Source: JBBIQH01 sp964475945
GTDB taxonomy: Archaea; Thermoproteota; Nitrososphaeria; Nitrososphaerales; Nitrosocaldaceae
Reading direction: 5' to 3'
DNA length: 64,000 bases
Assembly: GCA_964475945.1 (NCBI GenBank)
Contig: CAYYYF010000007.1
Span: 1-64,000, forward strand
The position numbers were made by a program, and so were the translations under genes. The notes under the pieces are model-generated. The model made no database searches, was not told the origin of the DNA, and saw only the letters and a program-made list of their open reading frames with translations. Each line of letters starts with the position of its first letter. Positions within the stretch are counted from its first letter, which is position 1. Positions 43,670-53,339 of this stretch are shown here, one piece after another.

Positions 43670-43971
43670 AATAATTATTCCTATAACTTAATTAAAAAAT
43701 TTACTGTGATAAGAATTACAAGTGATTAGATGAAGAGTTTAGCAAGGATGATACCATAAAAATAATTTAATATTTAGCTGGTATTATAACAATTATCGTA
43801 TATATAAGCATAAGATTAGTATGAAAATGTTTAGAATTTTAAGACTATTGCTTGTATAAGCAAAAGATTACACTCTGATAAGAGTATGTGCACTCTTATT
43901 CTATCTAAATCTTTGTTAAATATAATATTTAACATACAAATTTTTAAATGAGGTATTAAGCAAGAATACTT
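43670..43971. other. AT-rich intergenic region without a gene
   Basis: About 300 bases, very AT-rich, between two divergently read small membrane-protein genes. I see no ORF with coding character, no tRNA and no clear repeat; it probably holds both promoters. Confidence 0.6.
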
Positions 43972-44232
43972 GTGCAGCAGGTGAGCGCAAGCAGGATATT
44001 CAGGAGGGCTAGGCAGAAGAACCTTGATCCTAACATACTCCTCAAGGGAGCATGGGTAAGCACTATACTTGCATTATTCATAGTCTTGCCACTGGTAGGG
44101 GTGCTCTATGCTGTGTATAGCATAACAGGTAACATAATAATAGCAGCAATAGCAGCAATACTGGTGCATATAGCAACCCTAGCCTCTATAGGAAGGGTTA
44201 GCGATTACCTTACAAATACGCTTGAGGCATAA
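43972..44232 (+). CDS. Small two-helix membrane protein upstream of atpC
   Basis: 86 residues, GTG start (an alternative GTG lies three codons on). A basic N-terminus (SRIFRRARQKN) is followed by two membrane helices (about 27-50 and 53-75). 33 bases upstream of atpC on the same strand, so it may be cotranscribed and might assist the ATPase, but nothing in the sequence shows this. Confidence 0.5.
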   Translation: MQQVSASRIFRRARQKNLDPNILLKGAWVSTILALFIVLPLVGVLYAVYSITGNIIIAAIAAILVHIATLASIGRVSDYLTNTLEA

Positions 44233-44265
44233 CATTAATTAAAATCCCTTTTATTACCTGTATAG

Positions 44266-45381
44266 TTGAGAGGTATAAGCCTTCCAAACAGGATATTCGG
44301 GACAGTAAAGGCATTCGCTACCAAGGGCTCTCTTTTAAGCAAGGAGATGCTTACAATGCTTGCAGAGTCTAGGGATCTTGATGAGCTTGTAGTTAGGTTA
44401 AAGAATACTAGGTATGTGGATGCATTAGCAAAGCTGCAGAAACCATACACTGCTGTAGGCATAGAGGGTGCATTAAAGGAGGATCTTGTTAACTACAATG
44501 CAAGCCTTGCAAATGTTATTGGAAACTCTGAACTGCTCAATGCATATTTCATAAGGTATATAATATGGAATCTAAAGTTGGTGCTAAAATCAAAGGCACT
44601 AGCAAAGCAGTATGAGGAGATAATATCCCATGTGAACATGAGGGCTGAGGAGTTACTTGGTAGGAGGGATATTATAGTTAAGGCATTGGTAGCAAAAGAT
44701 CTCGATGAGGCAGTAGCAAGCCTTGCTGGTAGTGAGTTTGGTGATGATACTCATAATGCAGCAAATTTATACAAGGAGGTTAAAGATCTATACGTATTTG
44801 ATACATTCCTTGATCATGCATTCTACATGATACTTGCTAGGGCTCTGATGGCACACTGGAGAGAGTCTGATACAAAGGGTATAGTTATACCTGAGATAGA
44901 TGCTTATAACATATTATCAATACTAAGGGCAAAGCTATGGAACCTAGAGGAGGAGCAGATAAAGAGGCTTGTGGTAAGCAAGGCACCAGCAATAGACCTC
45001 TATAGACCAGGGGGCTCCATGGTACCCCTTAACCCTGTTAGATTACCTACAGTCACGCAGGAGAATATACAGAGGATGATCTCTGCTGAGAGCGTAAAGG
45101 ATGCGTATGCAGAGCTAGCAAATACAGTCTATAGGAATATCATGCCCCAGTATACAAACGATGTAGATACTATTGCTAACCTTGAGGAGAACCTTGAGAG
45201 GCTTTTATATAAGAAATACCTGCTTACATTCAACAGCATGTTCAAGCATGCAACCATGATAGCAGCGTTGAAGTTAAGGGCATTGGAGGTTAGAAACCTT
45301 GCTACAATAGCAACAGGGGTTGAGCAAAAAATACCTGCAGAGGTTATAGTTAAGAGGCTCTTTATACCTTATCTTCAATGA
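44266..45381 (+). CDS. atpC: A-type ATP synthase subunit C
   Basis: 371 residues, central-stalk socket subunit (V-type subunit d / AC39 family), mostly helical. It has LSKEMLTMLAESRDLDELVVRLKNT near the N-terminus and repeated AYFIRYIIWNLKLVLKSKA-type helices. Couples the rotor ring to the central stalk. Start codon TTG at 44266. Unlike the other subunits it is on the plus strand, converging on atpI with a 20-base overlap, so it is separated from the main ATPase operon. Confidence 0.85.
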   Translation: MRGISLPNRIFGTVKAFATKGSLLSKEMLTMLAESRDLDELVVRLKNTRYVDALAKLQKPYTAVGIEGALKEDLVNYNASLANVIGNSELLNAYFIRYIIWNLKLVLKSKALAKQYEEIISHVNMRAEELLGRRDIIVKALVAKDLDEAVASLAGSEFGDDTHNAANLYKEVKDLYVFDTFLDHAFYMILARALMAHWRESDTKGIVIPEIDAYNILSILRAKLWNLEEEQIKRLVVSKAPAIDLYRPGGSMVPLNPVRLPTVTQENIQRMISAESVKDAYAELANTVYRNIMPQYTNDVDTIANLEENLERLLYKKYLLTFNSMFKHATMIAALKLRALEVRNLATIATGVEQKIPAEVIVKRLFIPYLQ

Positions 45382-47584
45382 TCTTTCTTCTTGCCTCAAC
45401 ATCAGCCTTACTTCCCTTACTCCCCTCCCATACGAATATTGTATAAAGCATCCTTGGGACTATCCTCTTGAACTCATTCCCACTACCCTCATACCACTTA
45501 GGGAACCACTCATACAGATGAAGCCTTATAGCCTGTATGTATACAATAAGACCCTCAAGCATCATTATACCTATATTCCCTCCAGCCAATACTGCTATCC
45601 CTCCACCTACATTACCACTCTTCTCAAACTCTAGGTATGCATGGTTTATGGTAACCATCAGTGCAACATGCACTATAAGCATTATACCCAACCTGCTGTA
45701 ACTTATCGTATGGGATAACCACTCCAATGGCCTTATGAAGAATGACTCCATGACAGCACCTATTATACCACCATCCTCCCCATGCTCCCCTTCCTTACCT
45801 TTACCTTTACCTTCACCTTTACCTTTACCTTCACCTTCATGCTCTTCCTTCTCCTCCTTATGCCCCTTGTGCCTCTTGCTTTCAACCATATGCCCAACCA
45901 TGCTTACAACCATGCTTGCTATGAGTGCATTAACTGCTATATCAGCAACTACCTCAGCATTTGCCCACTCACCAAATACAGGGGTTATCCATGGCACAGG
46001 CTCTGTATGCTTTACACCTATAAGCCCGAACATGCCTATAACATCATATCCAGCGCCTATTGCAGCAAGTATCAATGCTACTACTGATAGGTAGCCTACA
46101 AGAGATGTTACATGCACAGTAAGAGCCTCAAATACCTTCCCATCCCTTACTGCCCTTATTATCCTTAGTACGAATGCTGCAGTTAAATGCGTAACACCTA
46201 TGGCAACAGATACCTCAAGTACCTTAAGCACCTGCTCTATACCAAGCTTTGAGACATCTAATATACCTATGAAGAAGCCCAATGGGGAGTGTAGTATAGG
46301 CTCAAATATAGCGAACTTGTCTATATGCCACCCAAAGAACTCCCCTGTTACCAAGCCAGCAAAGGTTGCTCCTAACCCGCTTGCAGCAAGCAAGGTGCCC
46401 CAGCTCCTTATGCTACCTATACCCCTAACCCTTAGGAGCATGCCTAGGAGGAATAGTAGGAAGCCCTGACCAAAGTCAGCGAACATCAAGCCATAGAAGA
46501 TGGGCCATACGAAGGCTATCATTGGTGTAGGGTCATTCTCCCTCCTACTTGGTATACCCTGCTGAGAAGTTATAACCTCGAATGTACGCATGTATGTAGG
46601 ATTCTGCACAAGGGTTGGTGACTCTGGGTTATCATCCTCTACAGCCTCTATGCTATATACCCATTCCTTAACCAATGCCTTGAACCTAGACTCCATGTTA
46701 ACTGGTATATAGCCCTCTATAAGAGCAAAGTACCTTGTGCCATAAGGCTTACGCATCGTCTCTATTATATCCTTAACTGCCTTTGCCCCCTCATAAAGCG
46801 AGACTATGGTTGGGGTAACCTTTGCCTTAAACCTCTCTATTGCCTGTTCTATCTCCAATCTCTTCCTCTCATACTCTGCTATGCTCCTCTCAACCTCTGC
46901 ATATGCCTTGCTTGGATTCTGTGCTAGGCTTTGAGGTATAGTGAATGGGTGCACATCGTAACTCCTGAATACCTTGATCACTCTATCAGCATCATCTCTA
47001 CTACTTATAACGAATAGTGCGGTGTTAACCTCAGTAGATCCTACCCTTGCTATGAATACATCGCTAAGGCTCCTCTCAACCTCAGCGACATCCTTCTGGT
47101 TTACTATGAACAAGGATGCAAAGAACCTCTTAAGGTTCATGTTACCCATGTTAAGGTCTACATTTGATGCTGCTCTAAGCACCTCCCTTATACTCTTAGC
47201 CTCCTCAAGCAACTTGCTTACCTTGCTATGCTCATCGAGTAATGCCTTTGCCTCATCAAGTATAGGCTTGCTCCTAGCCTCAAGATCTCTTATAAGGCTC
47301 TCAAGATCTGATACAACAAGCTCATTCCTAACCTTGAGTGCACCCTTGAACATGGTATCAAGTATACCAGTTTCTAACTGTATGTTAAGGGGCTTAACCA
47401 CCTCCTCTATCGCCTGTAGTATTTTACTAGCATCCAATAAAAGATCATCTATATCTGGATTTGTGTAATGAGATTCTCTGTTTATAGGATGGAACCACTC
47501 AAGCTCAGCAAGCCTGTTTATAGCCTGTGCAGCCTCTTGCCTAGGTAGGAGGATGCTTACCTTTAAGAGCCTTACCAACGGCAT
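45362..47584 (-). CDS. atpI: A-type ATP synthase subunit I (a)
   Basis: About 740 residues: N-terminal cytoplasmic stalk domain (1-350, with long helices) and a C-terminal membrane domain with 7-8 helices containing FGLMFADFGQGFLLFLLG and the proton-path helix (RLGIMLIVHVAL). Between helices near residues 590-620 is a low-complexity loop of Glu, Gly and Lys encoded by short tandem repeats (45792-45842). I chose the ATG at 47584, preceded by GGTGAT as a Shine-Dalgarno-like site, over the GTG at 47596. Confidence 0.93.
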   Translation of the reverse strand: MPLVRLLKVSILLPRQEAAQAINRLAELEWFHPINRESHYTNPDIDDLLLDASKILQAIEEVVKPLNIQLETGILDTMFKGALKVRNELVVSDLESLIRDLEARSKPILDEAKALLDEHSKVSKLLEEAKSIREVLRAASNVDLNMGNMNLKRFFASLFIVNQKDVAEVERSLSDVFIARVGSTEVNTALFVISSRDDADRVIKVFRSYDVHPFTIPQSLAQNPSKAYAEVERSIAEYERKRLEIEQAIERFKAKVTPTIVSLYEGAKAVKDIIETMRKPYGTRYFALIEGYIPVNMESRFKALVKEWVYSIEAVEDDNPESPTLVQNPTYMRTFEVITSQQGIPSRRENDPTPMIAFVWPIFYGLMFADFGQGFLLFLLGMLLRVRGIGSIRSWGTLLAASGLGATFAGLVTGEFFGWHIDKFAIFEPILHSPLGFFIGILDVSKLGIEQVLKVLEVSVAIGVTHLTAAFVLRIIRAVRDGKVFEALTVHVTSLVGYLSVVALILAAIGAGYDVIGMFGLIGVKHTEPVPWITPVFGEWANAEVVADIAVNALIASMVVSMVGHMVESKRHKGHKEEKEEHEGEGKGKGEGKGKGKEGEHGEDGGIIGAVMESFFIRPLEWLSHTISYSRLGIMLIVHVALMVTINHAYLEFEKSGNVGGGIAVLAGGNIGIMMLEGLIVYIQAIRLHLYEWFPKWYEGSGNEFKRIVPRMLYTIFVWEGSKGSKADVEARRKIIEDKV
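45792..45842. repeat. 6-bp-unit low-complexity repeat inside atpI
   Basis: Runs of TTTACC and TTCACC units on the plus strand, encoding alternating Gly-Lys and Gly-Glu residues in a membrane-loop region of subunit I. In-frame because the unit is six bases. Confidence 0.85.
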
Positions 47585-47625
47585 GCTAAGTATCACCTTA
47601 CTGCTTGCTATCTACTGCTGTATTA

Positions 47626-47931
47626 TTACTGCCCTAGTATTATGAATACTACTACCAGACCGTATATTGCTATTGACTCTACCATACCTATGAATATGAA
47701 TACCCTTGATTGTATCTTTGGGTTCTCGCTTATAGCTGCTAAAGCAGCAGCACCAACGTAGCCTAAGCCTAGACCTGCGCCCAACGCTGCTAAACCAAAT
47801 GCTATTGCAGCACCAAGCATCTGCTCCCCTATAACCTGCTTTGCTGCCTCTTGCGCAAATGCATTACCAGCAGAGAGTAATGCTAATACTGCTACTGCAC
47901 CTATTGCTAGAGTAATGCTCCTATAACTCAT
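47626..47931 (-). CDS. atpK: A-type ATP synthase subunit K (c ring)
   Basis: 101 residues. An N-terminal hydrophobic segment resembling a cleaved signal (to about AFAQ at 27) precedes the hairpin: glycine-rich helix GAAIAFGLAALGAGLGLGYVGAAALAAI and ion-carrying helix with Glu in GMVESIAIYGLVVVFII. The loop SENPKIQSR is typical. Forms the proton-driven rotor ring. 190 AT-rich bases upstream suggest its own promoter. Confidence 0.93.
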   Translation of the reverse strand: MSYRSITLAIGAVAVLALLSAGNAFAQEAAKQVIGEQMLGAAIAFGLAALGAGLGLGYVGAAALAAISENPKIQSRVFIFIGMVESIAIYGLVVVFIILGQ

Positions 47932-48119
47932 TTTGCATATGGTAAATTATACCTATATTTAACTATAACTCTATTATAAGAGGAGATTACAATTATTATA
48001 TGAGGCTTATAAGGATTGAAGTATAATAAGTATACTTTATTTTATGAATAGAATTATCGTAATATAGATATAGAATAAGAATTTATTAAATATATAAATA
48101 TAAAAAGAAGATAAGGTTT

Positions 48120-48245
48120 TTACTTGCTTAATGCCTCCTGCTTTGCCTTGCTTAATGCACCCCTAATCTTTGCTATTATTGATTCCTTCTCCCTGCTGAG
48201 CCTCTCCTCTGCCTCCTTATACAACCTATCTATAGCCTCGCTCAT
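48120..48245 (-). CDS. 41-residue coiled-coil protein in the ATPase operon (possible short stalk subunit)
   Basis: MSEAIDRLYKEAEERLSREK at the start and a further 21 helical, charged residues ending ALSK. Its ATG overlaps the atpD stop (ATGA), so it is translationally coupled. Archaeal subunit H, which pairs with subunit E in the peripheral stalk, is usually about 100 residues; this could be a shortened equivalent. Confidence 0.6.
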   Translation of the reverse strand: MSEAIDRLYKEAEERLSREKESIIAKIRGALSKAKQEALSK

Positions 48246-48886
48246 ACTAACCCCTTCCTCTTCTCTAATGTGCTCTTAACCTTCTTAAGCCTAACGAACT
48301 CCTCCCTCTCCCTCTCCTCTAATACATGGGTTATGAACTTTATCGCATGCTCATAGTATGGCATTATAACATACTCTAATGCGTTTATAAGCCTCTGGGT
48401 CTTCTCCAACTCCTTTGCTAGACTGAAGATTGCATTCTCATACTCTGCTGCCTTGCATATACCTGGGAGCAGGTTCTTTATCAGCCTTGCAGCCCTATCA
48501 ACACTAACATTTGTATCTGCTAGACTGTATGATAGAGATGCCTTATCCTTTGCTATAACCTGTAGGGTTGGGACCTTAACATCAACTATCCTCCTAACGT
48601 TAACCTCAACCGCAAGGGATGGAGGGGTTAAGGATGCTATAGACTCAACCCTGCTTGTACCCAAGGTAAGGTATGCATCCCTTACTGCATCATACACATC
48701 CTGCAATGGAGACCATATCTCCTCCCTAGCCTTACTTGCTTCTTCTATCATCTCATCTATCCTCTTTAGCAGTACTTCCCTCTTATCATCAAGTATCTTA
48801 TGTACCATCTTTGCTACCTTCAATGACCTCTTATACTTTATGAGTTCTATCTTTGTAGGCACTATGCTCCTGCTAGAGAATGACAT
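48242..48886 (-). CDS. atpD: A-type ATP synthase subunit D
   Basis: 214 residues, central rotor shaft. N-terminus VPTKIELIKYKRSLKVAKMVHKIL and C-terminal LEKTQRLINALEYVIMPYYEHAIKFI in sequence order form the long antiparallel coiled coil typical of subunit D. Directly after atpB (4 bases) and overlapping the small coiled-coil gene. Confidence 0.95.
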   Translation of the reverse strand: MSFSSRSIVPTKIELIKYKRSLKVAKMVHKILDDKREVLLKRIDEMIEEASKAREEIWSPLQDVYDAVRDAYLTLGTSRVESIASLTPPSLAVEVNVRRIVDVKVPTLQVIAKDKASLSYSLADTNVSVDRAARLIKNLLPGICKAAEYENAIFSLAKELEKTQRLINALEYVIMPYYEHAIKFITHVLEEREREEFVRLKKVKSTLEKRKGLV

Positions 48887-48890
48887 TATC

Positions 48891-50273
48891 TCACTTCTGC
48901 TTGTAATACTTCTTTATATGAGCCTCCTTTATCTTAGTTAACTCATTCTCTGGTAGTGTTGATAATACATCCCATGCCCTCCTTAAAGTCTCCTCCAATG
49001 TTCTATTCTCATCAGGCTCCTGTCTTAGGAACTGCTGCTCAAATGCATCACCAAACTCTAGGTACTTTAGATCTACCCCTGTTAACCCTGCCTTACCTAC
49101 TATCTCTGATAATGCCCTAACCTCTTGAGCCCTAGCATAGGCATCATACAACTGGTTGCTAACCTCCATGTGATCTGCCCTAGTCTTGCCTTCTCCTACA
49201 CCATCCTTCATCAACCTGCTTAGGCTCATTAGCACACCAACTGGGGGATATATATCCCTCCTGAATAGATCCCTGCTGAGCACTATCTGCCCCTCTGTTA
49301 TATACCCAGTAAGGTCTGGTATGGGATGGGTTATATCATCAGCAGGCATTGAGAGGATAGGCATCTGGGTTATACTACCCTTAACATTCTTTATCCTACC
49401 TGCCCTCTCGTATATGGTTGCAAGGTCAGTGTATAGGTAACCTGGGTAACCCTTCCTACCTGGGACCTCTTCCCTAGCAGCACTTATCTCCCTTAATGCC
49501 TCTGCATAATTTGTCATATCAGTTATTATAACTAGGACATGCATGTTAAGATCAAAGGCTAGATACTCTGCTACAGTCAATGCTACTCTAGGAGTTATGA
49601 TCCTCTCTATTGCAGGGTCATCTGCAAGGTTAAGGAACAATACACTCCTCCTTAATGCACCACTCTCCTCCAAACTCCTCTTGAAGTACTGTGCCTCACT
49701 ATACTGCACACCAACAGCAGCAAAGACTACAGCAAACTCCTCACCCCTCCCTACAACTGTAGCCTGCCTTGCTATCTGGGCAGCAAGTATGTTATGAGGC
49801 ATACCTGAGCCTGAGAATATAGGCAGCTTCTGCCCTCTAACAAGTGTGAGCATACCATCTATAACAGATACACCTGTCTGTATAAAGTCAGATGGATACT
49901 CCCTTCTCTCTGGGTTTATAGGTGCGCCATTAACATCCCTGAACTCCTCTGCTATAGGCTCTGGCAAGCCATCTATTGGTCTACCTAAGCCATCAAATAC
50001 CCTACCAAGCAACTCTTGAGATACAGGCACCTCCATGGTCTTGCCTAGGAACCTTGCCTTTGTACCCTTTATGCTTAACCCTGCTGTACCCTCAAATACT
50101 TGTATTACTGCCTTTCCTTGCCCTACCTCAAGTACCTTCCCTAGCCTCTTTATACCATCCTGCGTCTCTATCTCAACCAACTCATCGAATGCTGCCCTGC
50201 TTACACCCTCAACTATTATAAGTGGGCCCTTTATCTCCTGCACCTTTGTATACTCTACACCTACCTCAACCAA
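48891..50273 (-). CDS. atpB: A-type ATP synthase subunit B
   Basis: Non-catalytic, regulatory subunit of the A1 head, 460 residues. Recognised by YTKVQEIKGPLIIVEGVSRAAFDELVEIE in sequence order, IQTGVSVIDGMLTLVRGQKLPIFSGSG in place of a P-loop, and GSITQMPILSMPADDITHPIPDLTGYITEGQI. Overlaps atpA by 8 bases. Confidence 0.97.
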   Translation of the reverse strand: MVEVGVEYTKVQEIKGPLIIVEGVSRAAFDELVEIETQDGIKRLGKVLEVGQGKAVIQVFEGTAGLSIKGTKARFLGKTMEVPVSQELLGRVFDGLGRPIDGLPEPIAEEFRDVNGAPINPERREYPSDFIQTGVSVIDGMLTLVRGQKLPIFSGSGMPHNILAAQIARQATVVGRGEEFAVVFAAVGVQYSEAQYFKRSLEESGALRRSVLFLNLADDPAIERIITPRVALTVAEYLAFDLNMHVLVIITDMTNYAEALREISAAREEVPGRKGYPGYLYTDLATIYERAGRIKNVKGSITQMPILSMPADDITHPIPDLTGYITEGQIVLSRDLFRRDIYPPVGVLMSLSRLMKDGVGEGKTRADHMEVSNQLYDAYARAQEVRALSEIVGKAGLTGVDLKYLEFGDAFEQQFLRQEPDENRTLEETLRRAWDVLSTLPENELTKIKEAHIKKYYKQK

Positions 50274-52056
50274 CTACCTGCACCTCCTTTACTGTAGATG
50301 CTAGTTTCTTGAACTCATTGACCATATCATCATATAACTCATCTATCTTCTTCATCTCCTCCTCTGGTATCTCAAACTTTGCCTTTATTATCCTGGTTAT
50401 TATCTGCATAGTCCTTATATCTGCCAATGGTGTACCGCTCCTTAGAGCCTTCTGTGCTTCCCTGTAGAATCCTACCATAAGCCTTAATAACTTGAACTGC
50501 TTCATCGGGCTACAGTATGTATCAACCTTATCGAATGCTGCCTGCTGTAGCAATCCTATCTTTATCATCCTTGCTACCTCTAGCACTAACTTCTCCTCAT
50601 CAGGTAGAGCCTCTGGACCAAGCAGCCTTACTATCTCTTTAAGGGTATCCTCCCTCTGGAGTATGTAGTAGCACTCCTCACGTAGCTTGAACCACTCCTC
50701 ACTTACACTCTTGCTCCACCACTTTGCTATGCTTGCTATATAACCTGAGTAGCTTATCATCCAGTTTATCGCTGGGTAATGCCTAGAGTATGCAAGCCTT
50801 GTATCTAGGCCCCAGAAGGTCTTTATGAACCTTATTGTATGGGTAGTGACAGGTTCTGTAAAGTCTGCGCCAGATGGGGATACAGCACCTATCAATGTTA
50901 CAGATCCTATGCGTTGAGGTTTGCCAAGGGCTATGCCTCTACCAGCACGCTCATAGAACTCTGCAAGCCTAGATGCTAGGTATGATGGATAACCTTCCTC
51001 TGCAGGCATCTCCTCAAGCCTACCACTCATCTCCCTTAGAGCCTCTGCCCATCTACTTGTAGAGTCTGCTACTAGAACAACATCGTAACCCATATCCCTG
51101 TAATACTCTGCCATCGTAACACCTGTGTATATGCTAGCCTCTCTAGCAGCTACAGGCATATTGCTTGTATTTGCTACAAGCACTGTACGCTCCATCAATG
51201 GTCTCCCTGATCTAGGGTCTGTTAGGTGCGGGAACTCAACAAGCACTTCAGTCATCTCATTCCCTCTCTCACCACATCCTATGTATATAACAACCTGTGC
51301 ATCTGCCCACTTTGCTATCTGGTGCATTGTAACTGTCTTACCTGTGCCAAAACCCCCAGGTATTGCAGCAGTGCCACCCTTTGCTACAGGGAATATGGTA
51401 TCTATAACCCTCTGTCCTGTTATAAGAGGCACCTCTGGATCAAGCTTGCTTAACAGTGGTCTAGGTCTTCTAACAGGCCAGTAATGGTACATCTTGGCCT
51501 CATACCTCTTACCATTATGCTCAAGCACTGCTACAGAATGCTCTATATCGTAATCCCCCTCGCCCTCTACTGCTATAACCTTACCACCAGGGCTATCTGG
51601 GGGTAGGAGTATATGGTGTTTTATAAGTGGTGTCTCATCTACCTCACCTAACTTGCTACCAGCAGTGAGCTCATCTCCTACCTTAACGGTAGGCTTGAAC
51701 CTATACCTCTTCTTCTTATCTACAGGGTCTACCACTATACCCCTCCCTATAAATGCACCAGAGACCTTTGCTAACTCATCCAATGGCCTCTGTATACCAT
51801 CGTATATCCTCCCTATCAACCCTGGCCCAAGTAATACACTTAAAGGATTCCCTGTACCTATAACAGGTTCCCCAGGCTTTAGCCCAGATGTTGACTCATA
51901 CACCTGAATGAATGCAGTATCACCAGTAAGCCTTATAACCTCCCCTATAAGCCTTGCTTCCCCAACGTAAACTGTTTCATACATCTTAGCCTCTGACATA
52001 CCATCTGCCTTTACTGCAGGACCACTGATCCACACTATCTTCCCCTTTGCTACCAT
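50266..52056 (-). CDS. atpA: A-type ATP synthase catalytic subunit A
   Basis: 596 residues with the P-loop GGFGTGKT at 234-241 (the usual family form is GPFGSGKT, so Pro is replaced by Gly), the non-homologous region before it, YIGCGERGNEMTEVL, and SVTLIGAVSPSGADFTEPVT. ATP synthesis/hydrolysis at the A/B interface. It is 4 bases after atpE. Confidence 0.98.
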   Translation of the reverse strand: MVAKGKIVWISGPAVKADGMSEAKMYETVYVGEARLIGEVIRLTGDTAFIQVYESTSGLKPGEPVIGTGNPLSVLLGPGLIGRIYDGIQRPLDELAKVSGAFIGRGIVVDPVDKKKRYRFKPTVKVGDELTAGSKLGEVDETPLIKHHILLPPDSPGGKVIAVEGEGDYDIEHSVAVLEHNGKRYEAKMYHYWPVRRPRPLLSKLDPEVPLITGQRVIDTIFPVAKGGTAAIPGGFGTGKTVTMHQIAKWADAQVVIYIGCGERGNEMTEVLVEFPHLTDPRSGRPLMERTVLVANTSNMPVAAREASIYTGVTMAEYYRDMGYDVVLVADSTSRWAEALREMSGRLEEMPAEEGYPSYLASRLAEFYERAGRGIALGKPQRIGSVTLIGAVSPSGADFTEPVTTHTIRFIKTFWGLDTRLAYSRHYPAINWMISYSGYIASIAKWWSKSVSEEWFKLREECYYILQREDTLKEIVRLLGPEALPDEEKLVLEVARMIKIGLLQQAAFDKVDTYCSPMKQFKLLRLMVGFYREAQKALRSGTPLADIRTMQIITRIIKAKFEIPEEEMKKIDELYDDMVNEFKKLASTVKEVQVVG

Positions 52057-52059
52057 ATG

Positions 52060-52668
52060 CTACACCATAAACATCTTGGCTATATCTTTCTTTAGGATAG
52101 GCCTGAACCTCTCTATCCTAGTATCTAGGGTATTATCTATTGAGACTGAGCCATCCAAGGAGTTTACCTTTATGCCTCCCAAGCACTCAATCCCACTCCC
52201 TAGCGTTATATTAAAGTTGTATTTATGCTGAACCTCAAGTATTATCCTATCTACAAGATCTCTATCCTTATCATTACACTCAATGACAGCATCCATACCT
52301 ATTGCATTAAGCGCATCCTCTATAAGCCTACGCATCATCATCTCATATGACTCATCATTCCTTATGTTATCTATCCTTGCTATAGCCTTCTTGAATACAT
52401 TGCTTACTGCATCCTCTACAAGCATCAACTGCTTATTCCTTACCATGAGCCTATTGCTACCTACTATCTGCCTCTTTATATTCTCAGCCTGCTTCCTTGC
52501 ATTCTCTACTATCCTATTATACTCTGCCTCAATACCTGCTCGAGAGGATCTTAGCCTCTCCAAAGATTGAGAGTATGCTAACTCTATCTGAGAAGTAAGA
52601 TCATGCTCGATCTGATCAACAACCTTTGTAACAATCCTCTCTAGATTATCCAAACCAATTAACCTCAT
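52060..52668 (-). CDS. atpE: A-type ATP synthase subunit E
   Basis: 202 residues, peripheral stalk. Long N-terminal helix with heptad character (about 5-85), then a C-terminal globular domain ending with GGIKVNSLDGSVSIDNTLDTRIER, the family signature. First ATPase gene of the operon; a winged-helix gene lies 20 bases upstream. Confidence 0.92.
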   Translation of the reverse strand: MRLIGLDNLERIVTKVVDQIEHDLTSQIELAYSQSLERLRSSRAGIEAEYNRIVENARKQAENIKRQIVGSNRLMVRNKQLMLVEDAVSNVFKKAIARIDNIRNDESYEMMMRRLIEDALNAIGMDAVIECNDKDRDLVDRIILEVQHKYNFNITLGSGIECLGGIKVNSLDGSVSIDNTLDTRIERFRPILKKDIAKMFMV

Positions 52669-52687
52669 ATGTGAGGGAATTTTAACT

Positions 52688-53332
52688 TTACTCCAGTTTA
52701 GCTAACATGTGAAGAAAGTTGAATAGGTAACTCCTTTCCTCCTTTGAGAGACTCATGAATGCATCTAGCAACTCCAATTCAGACCTTATGCTACCTGCTA
52801 ATGCACCCCTAACCTTATCCATTGTAATAGGGGTAAGCATGCTTATATCATAGTATGTTACATACTCTTTTAAAAGCCTTAATACCAGTAAAGGTGCTAT
52901 ATCTAGCAGGAGTGAGAACCCTTCCCTTAACTTCTCCTGCTCCATAGAGTTTATACACCACTTGAGTATCTCCTCATTTGGTAGATCGCTTAAGCATGCT
53001 GCTATAAGCATCCCTGCCTGAGTTAAGGCATAGTATGGTACACCTTCATGCTGCAGTGCCTTTGGGCCACGCTTTGGGGGCAATCTGCCTTGCTCCTTCA
53101 CAATACCGCTTGGTATAAGCACCTCATCTATATCCCTGAATACGCTAGAGTATATATTCTGCCATCTTGTATTGAACCTCTCTGCTAATGCATGCGCTAT
53201 TGCTATTCTTGTCCTAGACTCTGGATCATGCTCCAATGCTAGGTATAGCAGTATCTCTCTCTGTCTCTTACCCTCATTGCTCAACTCCTTCTTATTATTC
53301 TTTATATTATCAAGTAGTGATACCTTTATCAT
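52688..53332 (-). CDS. Winged-helix-like protein upstream of the ATPase operon
   Basis: About 214 residues. The N-terminal part (REILLYLALEHDPESRTRIAIAHALAERFN in sequence order, then FRDIDEVLIPSGIVKEQG and YYALTQAGMLIAACL) has a winged-HTH look; the C-terminal half is helical. I chose the ATG at 53332 (MIKVSLL), which avoids overlapping the WHy gene; the frame opens at 53362. The family is unknown to me. Tight spacing to atpE suggests cotranscription. Confidence 0.55.
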   Translation of the reverse strand: MIKVSLLDNIKNNKKELSNEGKRQREILLYLALEHDPESRTRIAIAHALAERFNTRWQNIYSSVFRDIDEVLIPSGIVKEQGRLPPKRGPKALQHEGVPYYALTQAGMLIAACLSDLPNEEILKWCINSMEQEKLREGFSLLLDIAPLLVLRLLKEYVTYYDISMLTPITMDKVRGALAGSIRSELELLDAFMSLSKEERSYLFNFLHMLAKLE

Positions 53333-53339
53333 ACCACAT

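Noticed and set aside
43670..43971. C/D box small RNA from TGATTAGATGA-like stretch
   Set aside because: Box spacing and a matching D box could not be arranged convincingly; AT-rich chance match is likely.
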